Shown one piece after another: positions 1 to 7,500 of a stretch of 9,788 nucleotides of DNA; the stretch's first letter is position 1, and the number at the start of each line of letters is the position of its first letter. The notes under the pieces are model-generated. The model did not search any database and had not been told where the DNA came from. It saw nothing but the letters and a program-made list of their open reading frames with translations. The translations under genes and the position numbers were made by a program. This DNA comes from an uncultured Prevotellaceae bacterium. GTDB taxonomy: Bacteria > Bacteroidota > Bacteroidia > Bacteroidales > Bacteroidaceae. Where the stretch lies: NCBI GenBank assembly GCA_900557555.1, contig USTH01000047.1, positions 1-9,788 of the forward strand, written 5' to 3'.

Positions 1-34
1 ATACAAAATACTATGAAACAAAAAAACGTCCCCA

Positions 35-73
35 GTACTTTTCCACTGAGCCGTTAAAGGTGGCGGTACTTTT
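35..73. repeat. Direct repeat GTACTTTT, two copies 31 bp apart
   Basis: GTACTTTT occurs at 35-42 and again at 66-73, in similar surroundings (CCCA before and CC after the first copy; GGCG before and TGGG after the second). Between them lie a short CCAC (43-46) and its complement GTGG (60-63). The spacing is close to three helical turns. It could be a pair of protein-binding sites or the repeat-bearing end of an old insertion sequence. Neither is proven by the sequence. Confidence 0.35.
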
Positions 74-129
74 TGGGTTGAAAATCTCGTTTTTTTATCC
101 AAAAGTTCTCTGTTTTCTGCAAAAAATGC

Positions 130-137
130 TATCTTTG
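130..137 (+). promoter_or_regulatory. Probable Bacteroidota -7 promoter element of the GH109-like gene
   Basis: TATCTTTG matches the Bacteroidota -7 consensus TAnnTTTG exactly. No good TTTG -33 element lies about 19-21 nt upstream; only weak T-rich matches are present at 105-112. Transcription would start near 144, giving a leader of about 45 nt before the ATG at 190. The position and exact -7 match make it likely, and the weak -33 box lowers confidence. Confidence 0.5.
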
Positions 138-189
138 CATTTCAGTCAATTTTTTATTAGTATCTTGACCCAAATAATAGATTAACACC

Positions 190-1767
190 ATGAAGAAATT
201 TTCGATTTTTGCGGTAGGCTTAGCGTTAAGCCTATTTATGTTTGCCCCTCAGGGCACACAGGCCCAGTCGTATCAGACTAAGTGGCATTGGAACGAGGGA
301 ACCATTGAACTTGAATCCCCCGCTCGTCCTGCGGGCCAGAAAGATGTCCTAAACCTTGCCTTGCCGGCAGAACCCATTGTGCGTGTGGCATTTGTCGGGC
401 TTGGCATGAGAGGTCCGGGTGCTGTGGAACGTTTCACCCATATCAACGGTGTGCGCATTGTTGCTCTCTGTGACTATGAGCCAAGCCGTGTAGAGGCCTC
501 ACAGAAAATACTCCAGAATGCCGGACTCCCTGAAGCGGCTTCATATTCTGGTGCAAAAGGTTATGAGGAGCTTTGCAAAAGAGAAGATATCAACCTTGTT
601 TATATTGCTACTGATTGGGATCACCATTTCCCGGTAGCAAAATGTGCACTTGAAAACGGAAAGAACACTGCTATCGAGGTTCCCTCAGCGCTTAATCTGC
701 AACAGTGCTGGGATCTCGTCAATCTTGCAGAGCAGAAACAGCTTCACTGCATGATTCTTGAGAACTGCTGTTATGACTGGTATGAGATGAATGCTCTGAA
801 CATGGCTCAACACGGAGTGTTTGGCGAGGTGCTTCGTGCCGAAGGCGCTTATATTCACAATCTTGATTCATTCTGGGACTACTACTGGAAAAACCCTGAC
901 GGCTCTGATCCCGACAAGCTTGGCTGGCGCATGAAGTACAACAAAGACTATCGCGGCGACCTCTATGCCACTCATGGTCTGGGCCCTGTGGCACAAGCTC
1001 TTGACATCCACCGTGGTGACCGTTTCAGAACCCTTGTTGCCATGGACACAAAAAGCAGTCACGGCAAAGCCTATGTAGAGAAGAAGACAGGCAGACCATG
1101 CAATGACTTCCGCAGCGGTGACCACACCACAACTCTTATGCGCACGGAAAACGGCAAGGTAGTGGAAATTCAGCACAATGTGATGAATCCGCAACCATAC
1201 AATCGTCTTTACAAGCTGACAGGTACCAAGGGCTATGCCACAAAATATCCGGAACCACGCTTTGCTCTTGATGCTTCAACCCTTAAAGATGCTGGTGTGC
1301 CAGTTGTAGACAAGCTCAACAGCCATGATTTTATGCCTGCTGACGAGCAAGCCAAGCTCGAGGCCAAGTATCTTCATCCTATTCTTGCCAAGTACGGTGC
1401 CATGGCTAAGGAAGTGGGCGGCCACGGAGGAATGGACTTCATTATGGACAGTCGTCTTGTTTACTGTATGCAGAACGGTCTGCCTCTTGACATGGACGTA
1501 TATGACCTTGCTGAGTGGTGCTGTCTTGGTGAACTCGGTGCTTTGTCAATGGATCACAACTGTGCTGCAGTGTCGTTCCCTGACTTCACTCGTGGCAATT
1601 GGGACAAGCAGAAGGGCTTCAAGCACGCTTATGCCACCCCCGAACAGGAGAAGCAGACAGAGGCAATAGCAGAGGCCTATACACAAACCCTCAAAACCAA
1701 GGGACCAGAGGCTGCAGAAAAGGAACTCAAGAAGATGTTGAAGAAGCTTAACGCAACGAAAAAGTAG
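190..1767 (+). CDS. Exported GH109-like Gfo/Idh/MocA glycosidase
   Basis: A 525-residue protein probably hydrolysing alpha-N-acetylgalactosaminides or related glycosides. GH109 enzymes use tightly bound NAD to oxidise and re-reduce the sugar during cleavage. Residues 1-26 form a Sec signal peptide (MKK, hydrophobic core, cut near TQA|QS), so it acts in the periplasm or beyond. A Rossmann fold begins at about 64 with the dinucleotide-binding GLGMRG (70-75) and an acidic strand end at D95. The sequence EVP (163-165) stands where the related dehydrogenases carry EKP with a catalytic lysine, and THGLGP (261-266) followed by D-x-x-R-G-D-R is a GH109 hallmark. The lysine-rich helical tail (about 484-525) looks like a local extension. 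The ATG at 190 gives the intact signal peptide. The gene is alone between a promoter and a strong terminator. The family call is confident; the exact substrate is inferred. Confidence 0.9.
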   Translation: MKKFSIFAVGLALSLFMFAPQGTQAQSYQTKWHWNEGTIELESPARPAGQKDVLNLALPAEPIVRVAFVGLGMRGPGAVERFTHINGVRIVALCDYEPSRVEASQKILQNAGLPEAASYSGAKGYEELCKREDINLVYIATDWDHHFPVAKCALENGKNTAIEVPSALNLQQCWDLVNLAEQKQLHCMILENCCYDWYEMNALNMAQHGVFGEVLRAEGAYIHNLDSFWDYYWKNPDGSDPDKLGWRMKYNKDYRGDLYATHGLGPVAQALDIHRGDRFRTLVAMDTKSSHGKAYVEKKTGRPCNDFRSGDHTTTLMRTENGKVVEIQHNVMNPQPYNRLYKLTGTKGYATKYPEPRFALDASTLKDAGVPVVDKLNSHDFMPADEQAKLEAKYLHPILAKYGAMAKEVGGHGGMDFIMDSRLVYCMQNGLPLDMDVYDLAEWCCLGELGALSMDHNCAAVSFPDFTRGNWDKQKGFKHAYATPEQEKQTEAIAEAYTQTLKTKGPEAAEKELKKMLKKLNATKK

Positions 1768-1792
1768 GCTTCACATCATAGAATATTTTACA

Positions 1793-1838
1793 GAACCGGA
1801 ATGTTGTCAAATGCCGACGACATTCCGGTTCTTTTTTT
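1793..1838 (+). terminator. Rho-independent terminator of the GH109-like gene
   Basis: A 16-bp stem pairs 1793-1808 with 1816-1831 around a 7-nt loop, with a single G-U wobble, and is followed directly by seven T residues (1832-1838). It begins 26 nt after the stop codon. This is a textbook intrinsic terminator and separates the glycosidase from the fasciclin gene downstream. Confidence 0.93.
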
Positions 1839-2063
1839 GGGGGAAAGCAAATTGCAAACAACAAGGAATTTGTCCTTTTAGTCTGCAAAATGATATCTCT
1901 ACCATGGCTTTTTGAAAAGAGAATGGCATGCTTTGATGTAGTGTGAAAGATTTTTTGTGATGTTTTTGTATAAAGCTTGTATTAAAAAGTGTGTTGTTTC
2001 TGAAAAAATGTGTAAATTGCACGCCATATTGACCATTAAGTACTCAAATTGAAATCAAATGCT
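1839..2063. other. AT-rich spacer before the fasciclin lipoprotein gene
   Basis: I see no gene here. It must carry the promoter of the downstream gene, because a strong terminator lies just upstream. No exact TAnnTTTG is present on the + strand. The nearest candidate is TAAATTGC at 2013-2020, which is a poor match with a poor -33 partner. A 71-codon open frame on the minus strand (1807-2022) has low-complexity, unrecognisable content and is not called. Confidence 0.5.
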
Positions 2064-4094
2064 ATGAATATGAAGTTGAAAAATGTCTTGATTGCGTTTG
2101 CGCTCTTGGTGAGCGCTCTGAATCTTGTCAGTTGTAAAGACAACGTTGACGAGTCCAATATGTATACCTTTGTGGGAAAGCTTATGGCTGACTATATTGA
2201 CGAGGACGAATCCTTGTCAAAGTTCAGTTACCTTACAAAACGTGTAAAACTGAGCGATAATTCGGAGTCAACGGTTCATGACCTTCTGTCGGCCCGTGGC
2301 AACTTTACTTGTTTCGCACCGACCAATGAGGCAGTGCAGCAATATCTGGACTCGCTTTACAACACACCGGGTTATGACATAACCCAAACGCCTGACTCTA
2401 CAGCGCAGTTCATTGTAAACAACTGTCTGATTGACCACAAGGACAGCGAAGCCCTCTTTTCCACGTCATTCTTGGAGGGTACGATAGAGACCCAATCGTT
2501 TGCAGGACGTTTCGTGACAATCAACTTTGATACTATCACGGGTGGCACATATATTGACAAGTTTTCTCGCGTCATCAGCCGCGACATAGAAGTGGAAAAC
2601 GGCATTGTTCACAAGGTCAACAAGGTGGTGGCTCCTACGGTGTCGTCGCTTGCGGCCTTGATAGAGGCCACTCCATATCTTCAGGTGTTCGCCAACTTGC
2701 TCAAGCTAACAGGATATGACGAGCAACTGGCATCGGCATTTCGTGATATGGAATATGAGAAGAACCACCCGGTAGAGGGACTTGGAACACCCACCGAAAC
2801 AGGTGACAAGCCTGTGCCTTGTCCGGAGCACCGCGACTTCGGCTTTACGGCATTTGTGGAAGTAGACAGCCTGTATGAAAAGAAATTCGGCTTCAAGGTG
2901 CAAAAGGAGAATGGCCAGATATCCAACTGGGACGAAGTGTTTGCTGTTATTAAAGAAAAGTGCAGGGAATTCTATCCTGATGCGAAGAGCAACGACCTCA
3001 AGAGTGACGAAAACGCCGTACACCAGTTTGTAGGCTATCACCTCATAGACCGTTCGGTGCCTTACAACCTGCTGAATGTGCATTATAATGAACAGGGATA
3101 CGGTTATAAATATCCCGAAAACCTCAGCATTGACACCTGGTGTTATTATCCTACACTTTCGCAGCATCGCATAATGAAGATTATGGAGGGCAAACAGATT
3201 AACGGCAAACGCATCAACCGTTATGTGTCAAAACGCGATTATTCTAACTTTAGTGAGGTAGAAGTTCCTCGGCAGGGCATTCTGCTTCGCAATTATGGTG
3301 ACAATGCGGCTCTCAACGGTTATTTCTATACAATCGATGATATTCTCGTCTATGACAAAGATGTTCCTAACAAGGTGCTCAACGAACGCATGCGTTATGA
3401 TCTTTGTGACCTTTTGCCCGAGCAGATGTCTTCAGGCTATCGCCGAATCACTACAGGTAATGCAACAAAGGGTCTCAACATTCCTACAGGTTACTTCGAA
3501 AACATGACGTTCACCGAAGACAGCCGTGTGGTTTATCTCGGAGCCTGGGGTGCCCAGTGGCAGAATTATCAAGGTGACGAGTATAACATTGTTGGCCAGT
3601 ATGACGTGACCATCAAGTTGCCGCATGTGCCTTATTATGGCACCTACGAGCTTCGCCTCGGTTTGCAAAACCTCAACACACGCGGAATGTGTCAGGTATA
3701 TTTCGGCACTAACAAGAACAATCTTGAAGCGACAGGTCTTCCATTGGATATGCGTGTGTATACCAATCACGACATCACGGGCTTTGCAGAAGACGATCGT
3801 AACGGTGATGTAGATATCGACACCGAAACCAAGAAGCGTATGCGCCTGAAAGGCTACCTGAAGGCACCAAAATATTTCGGTCCTGCGAGTTCGGCAGCCG
3901 TTACAAGCCATTACCGCAACAATGAGCGTGTATTAAGGGGCATTATCTATACAGGTAATTTTGACCCGAAAGAGACATACTACATCCGTTTGAAATCTGT
4001 GCTCGAAAACACAACGACCCAGCTGTTCCTCGATTACATAGAACTCTGTCCGAAGTCGATTTATGCCGGGCAGTATGAAGAGGACGAATGGTAA
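2064..4094 (+). CDS. Fasciclin (FAS1) domain lipoprotein
   Basis: A 676-residue surface or periplasmic lipoprotein. The N-terminus is a lipoprotein signal: Lys-rich start, hydrophobic stretch (8-19) and lipobox LVSC with Cys24. It is followed by Lys-Asp and further acidic residues, which resembles Bacteroidota surface-export signals. A first FAS1-like domain spans about 45-191, with the FTCFAPTNEAV motif (81-91) and the closing ENGIVHKVNKVVAP (178-191). A second, larger and more divergent FAS1-like domain (about 195-430) carries GFTAFVEVD (260-268) and ends at NGYFYTIDDILV. The C-terminal part (about 440-676) is rich in aromatic and beta-type sequence (for example YYGTYELRLGLQ) and could bind a ligand, but I cannot assign it. 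FAS1 proteins usually mediate adhesion, and in Bacteroidota such lipoproteins often accompany SusC/SusD genes; none is visible here. A TTG at 2049 is possible, but ATG 2064 (or 2070) fits the signal peptide better. Confidence 0.85.
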   Translation: MNMKLKNVLIAFALLVSALNLVSCKDNVDESNMYTFVGKLMADYIDEDESLSKFSYLTKRVKLSDNSESTVHDLLSARGNFTCFAPTNEAVQQYLDSLYNTPGYDITQTPDSTAQFIVNNCLIDHKDSEALFSTSFLEGTIETQSFAGRFVTINFDTITGGTYIDKFSRVISRDIEVENGIVHKVNKVVAPTVSSLAALIEATPYLQVFANLLKLTGYDEQLASAFRDMEYEKNHPVEGLGTPTETGDKPVPCPEHRDFGFTAFVEVDSLYEKKFGFKVQKENGQISNWDEVFAVIKEKCREFYPDAKSNDLKSDENAVHQFVGYHLIDRSVPYNLLNVHYNEQGYGYKYPENLSIDTWCYYPTLSQHRIMKIMEGKQINGKRINRYVSKRDYSNFSEVEVPRQGILLRNYGDNAALNGYFYTIDDILVYDKDVPNKVLNERMRYDLCDLLPEQMSSGYRRITTGNATKGLNIPTGYFENMTFTEDSRVVYLGAWGAQWQNYQGDEYNIVGQYDVTIKLPHVPYYGTYELRLGLQNLNTRGMCQVYFGTNKNNLEATGLPLDMRVYTNHDITGFAEDDRNGDVDIDTETKKRMRLKGYLKAPKYFGPASSAAVTSHYRNNERVLRGIIYTGNFDPKETYYIRLKSVLENTTTQLFLDYIELCPKSIYAGQYEEDEW

Positions 4095-4112
4095 GCATCG
4101 TGACAAGAAGTT

Positions 4113-4133
4113 TCTTGTGTGCATAGCACAAGA
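4113..4133 (+). terminator. Small hairpin after the fasciclin gene, weak terminator candidate
   Basis: TCTTGTG (4113-4119) pairs with CACAAGA (4127-4133) around a 7-nt loop, with possible G-U extension outward. It lies 19 nt past the stop codon. The nearest T run (4146-4150) is 12 nt downstream rather than adjacent, so it is not a classical intrinsic terminator. The left arm also mirrors ACAAGAA just upstream (4103-4109), giving alternative pairing with a very tight loop. Confidence 0.35.
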
Positions 4134-4153
4134 GGCTGTGTAGCGTTTTTGGT

Positions 4154-4192
4154 TGCGCCCCAAAAGTTAGACAACATAACTTTTGGGGCGCA
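4154..4192. repeat. Perfect 16-bp inverted repeat with TG...CA ends
   Basis: TGCGCCCCAAAAGTTA (4154-4169) and its exact reverse complement (4177-4192) flank a 7-nt spacer, GACAACA. Transcribed, it would form a very stable hairpin and could protect or end the fasciclin mRNA, but no U tract follows directly. The outer TG...CA and the CCCCAAAAGTTAGACA core resemble terminal repeats of IS3-family insertion sequences, as I recall them. The flanking triplets (GGT and GCT) are not a target duplication. The repeat itself is certain; its origin is inferred. Confidence 0.9.
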
Positions 4193-4283
4193 GCTTCTGT
4201 TTTCCACCGTCTTTCTGTTGCATATTGCCACAATACGGCCTCGGAGCTCGACTTTGGCGGCTCATCAGACGAGTTTTTCACAT

Positions 4284-4375
4284 TCCACTAATTTAGTGGA
4301 TTTGTGTCCGCTAAGTTAGCTGACAATAGTCCACTAAGTTAGCTGACACGTGTCTGTTAGTTAGCGGAATGACAT
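4284..4375. repeat. Four tandem 23-bp palindromic repeats
   Basis: Units begin at 4284, 4307, 4330 and 4353, a strict 23-bp period. Unit 1 starts with the palindrome TCCACTAATTTAGTGGA (8-bp arms, one central base). Units 2 and 3 share TCCGCTAAGTTAGCTGACA and TCCACTAAGTTAGCTGACA, identical at 18 of 19 bases. Unit 4 is a diverged copy with one base missing in its left half, reading TCTGTTAGTTAGCGGA. Read on the minus strand, the block begins TGTCA and repeats TGTCAGCTAACTTAG twice, resembling the multiply repeated ends of IS21-type elements. No transposase gene adjoins it. A cluster of operator sites upstream of the helicase promoter is the alternative. Confidence 0.85.
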
Positions 4376-4459
4376 TTGTTGCGGTCACGGCGTTTTCAGA
4401 CCGCCCTCGTGTGTTGTTGTGTTTGTGCGTCAGCCAGTGTCAAAAAATCAATGTAATGC

Positions 4460-4490
4460 TTTGTCGTGAACTAAAAGAAAGGTAAATTTG
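4460..4490 (+). promoter_or_regulatory. addA: Consensus Bacteroidota promoter of the addA-like gene
   Basis: TTTG at 4460-4463 and TAAATTTG at 4483-4490 are separated by exactly 19 nt. Both elements match the Bacteroidota -33 TTTG and -7 TAnnTTTG consensus without a mismatch. Transcription would begin near 4496, leaving a leader of about 75 nt before ATG 4571. It probably drives both the addA-like and addB-like genes. Confidence 0.75.
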
Positions 4491-4570
4491 TCGGTAATTA
4501 ATCATGGCTCCTCCAGCTTGAATAGTAAGACTCGGTGGGGGTGCCTAAATTGTTTCCAATGGCAGAAAAG

Positions 4571-7500
4571 ATGAACACACTGACTGTTTGCAGAGCTTCG
4601 GCGGGTACTGGCAAGACTTACACACTGGCGTCACGATACATAGCATTACTTATGGACAGTGACGGTGACTTTCTGTATCGCAACATTCTGGCCGTAACGT
4701 TCACAAACAAGGCCACGGCAGAAATGAAACAGCGCATACTGTCTTACCTGTATCTCATTGCAGAGGGTGGCGAGGATAATGCTGAACGAAAGGGATTTCT
4801 CGCCAACATGGTCAGGTATATGCGCCGTGGCGTTGACAGCAAAAACAGAGATGAGCTGCGGCACAAAGCCCGGCGTGTATGCCACTATATTCTTGAGGAT
4901 TACGACAACATGAAAGTGGTGACGATAGACTCTTTCTTGCAGACCCTTATAGCTGGCATAGCGCAAGCTGTAGGTATTGGGGCCTCTTTTAATGTAGTGC
5001 TCGACATCAACCATGTCATTTCCACCGCTATAGATGAAATCATGACCACCCATATCGACGACAACACCTTTACGAAGCCCCTGTTGACCAGATATGTGGA
5101 GGAACAGTTTGAGGATGAAAAAGGATGGGACGTGAGGTCAAAGCTTCTGGCCATGGCAAAGGAGATTTTTCAGGAGACGGTGCAGAAAGAAGACCATGAG
5201 CGTATTCTTGACGTAGAGGTTCTGGGTCGTTATCAGAGAGAGATGGCCCGAGTGTATTACGCTGAAGTGGCAAGGATGCAGCCTGTCTACAACAAGGTGT
5301 GCAACTGCAGACGTGACAACGAGATAGACGGTGGTGCATATTACTACGACATGATAACCCGTGTGAAGAAAACCCTCGACAAGTCCGCAAGTGAGAGTGA
5401 CGTATTCAGAGGTCTTTCTGACAGAAGTTTCAACAGCCTTGTGTCTGATAAGTTTCTGAAAAAGGTTGCCTCCTCAGACCCAGAAAGACCCCGTGAGGTA
5501 CAGTCGGCATTGGAGGCTATGCACCTGTTGTGCGGGGAGCTGAGGGAGAAATATCTTGTTTACAAGATTACAAACGAATATCTTAATGACCTCATGCTAA
5601 TGACATCAGTAAAGAATCGCATGAATGTCAATTTGAAAGAGGCCAACAGCATCTTACTTGCGAGCACAGCTTATGTGCTGTCGCAGAGCCTGAAGCCAGG
5701 CGATGCCGACTTTATACTTGAAAAGGCCGGCATACGGTTCAGGCATATAATGATAGACGAGTTTCAAGACACGTCCACTCTGCAATGGCAGGTGTTCAGT
5801 CATCTGGTGAGCGAGGTGCTCGGTTCTGGCGGCACCACGTTGATAGTGGGAGACGTCAAGCAGAGTATCTATCGGTGGCGCAACGGCGACTATACTATAA
5901 TGGAGAATCTGAATGCATCAACCCCATTGTTGGGTGCCTTTTATGATGAGAATTCAGAGATGCTGACACGCAATTTCCGAAGTCAGGCCAACGTGGTGGA
6001 GTTCAACCTGTCTCTGTTTGACCGCCTGACTCGATTGGACGACTCTTTGGCGCAGTTGCGAAATCTCTATCAAGAGGGCGAGACCGGCTATACCAAAGAA
6101 CACCTTGACGACTTCCACAAGTATGGCACCACTCATAACGGATATGTGCAGTACAGGGTTTACCCCTATGCACCTGGCAGGGTGAGAAAGGAACTAAGTG
6201 ATGCCCAGCAGTCAGCGAGATACCAGTTGGTGACCCAACAGATTGCCAGCCAAATGTTTGAAGATATAAGAGCACTGTTAGACAGAGGGGCAAGACCTGC
6301 CGACATCTTGATTTTGATACGCAACAAGTCGGAGATTGGCACCATCGTAGAGGCGTTTGATGACACAGAACTCCCCAGACGCGGTGTTGCACTCAGTTCC
6401 AACGACAGCTTCTTGTTGGAGAGGTCTGTGTCGGTGATGCTCATTGTCAGTGCTTTGAAATATGTGTTCTGCTCTGATTCCATTTCAGGAGAATACCTCA
6501 CGTCTCACGGCAAGGATGTCGACAGACTGATGCTGTGTGACAAGAGAATGCCACTGTATGAATTGGTCGAGAAGATTGTAAACATTCTTTTTGCCGATGT
6601 CGACAAGGAGGTGCATGCTGACGACATGAACTACATTGACTGTTTCATGGACAACCTGCGCTCTTATGTCAATAATTACGGTTCTGATGCAAAGGCCTTT
6701 GTTGTCTACTGGGACGACGAACTTCACAAGACCGCCATTCCCGCCACCGGCAATGACGGCATTCGCATAATGACCATACACACTTCCAAGGGTCTTGACG
6801 CCAAACATCTGTTTGTTCCGTTCTGTTCATGGAAACTCAGCACAGAAGCTGACAACCGCAAAACAAAACTGTGGGTAACGCCACAGGCAGACATCGGAGG
6901 CGACAGTAATATTGCTGTGCCATATAAGATTCCCGTGACGTTCAGGTCGGCTTTAAGGGAAGTGGCCTATGAACAGGCATACAGTGCCGAGAAGAAGGCA
7001 CAGCTGGTGGACAACCTTAACCTTCTGTATGTGGCCTTGACCCGTGCGGCAGACAATCTGTTTGTCTACAGTCCGATTAGCTTCAGGTCGCTGACGGAAT
7101 ACAGTCCCAACACGGTGGGCGACCTCGTTTTTGAATGTTTGTCAGGTGAGGAGGTGGAGCCGGGAGTAACTCTTGGCGAACAGGTCAGACACGAATGGGA
7201 CAATTGCGAGGAGGGTTCTCCTGCCTTCGGGCAATATTCTATTGGTGCCGAACCGTTTGTATGGTTGCGAGATGCTTCGCACAAAGCCGATGCCGCAACG
7301 CAGCCATCGCCCTTTGAATACAGCTATTCGGACGACGATATGTTGAAGTTCAGATATTACTCTGCTCATGGCAGCATCTCTTTCAAGCAGTCGCAAGAGT
7401 CGATGTTATACCATCCGGGTGAAGCTGGTGGCAAGACGGCTTCATACATCGATGCCGGTGTGTTGCGTCATAACATTCTGTCTGAAATCAGAACCAAGGC

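Larger units (their letters stand above)
1..189. other. Intergenic region upstream of the GH109-like gene
   Basis: No gene is supported here. A reading frame open from the left edge ends at a TAA at 55-57 and contains an ATG at 13, giving only 14 codons. It could be the tail of an upstream gene or chance, and I cannot tell which. The stretch holds a 31-bp-spaced direct repeat (35-73) and a probable -7 promoter element (130-137). The rest is AT-rich with short A and T runs and no stable hairpin. Confidence 0.6.
4095..4570. other. Structured intergenic region between the fasciclin and addA-like genes
   Basis: This 476-nt gap has no convincing gene; open frames on both strands give unrecognisable sequence and partly mirror the inverted repeat. 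It contains, in order, a small hairpin (4113-4133), a perfect 16-bp inverted repeat (4154-4192), about 90 nt without recognised features, a four-unit tandem palindromic array (4284-4375), about 85 nt of plain sequence, a consensus promoter (4460-4490) and the leader of the helicase gene. Confidence 0.7.

Noticed and set aside
13..57. Short frame starting at ATG 13
   Set aside because: Fourteen codons with no ribosome-binding signal; it may instead be the tail of a gene entering from the left, which cannot be decided here.
1807..2022. 71-codon minus-strand frame in the AT-rich spacer
   Set aside because: Its content is Phe/His/Lys-rich with no domain, it overlaps the terminator stem, and no promoter is visible for it.
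3432..3911. 159-codon open frame on the minus strand
   Set aside because: It is an antisense shadow within the fasciclin lipoprotein gene with no start context or domain.
4103..4118. Palindrome with 7-bp arms just after the fasciclin stop codon
   Set aside because: The two-base loop is too tight for a stable RNA hairpin, and the right arm pairs better with the sequence at 4127-4133.
4119..4319. Small open frames on both strands of the 4095-4570 gap
   Set aside because: Both strands read TFGAQ-like sequence only because the frames cross a perfect inverted repeat. No other coding sign is present.
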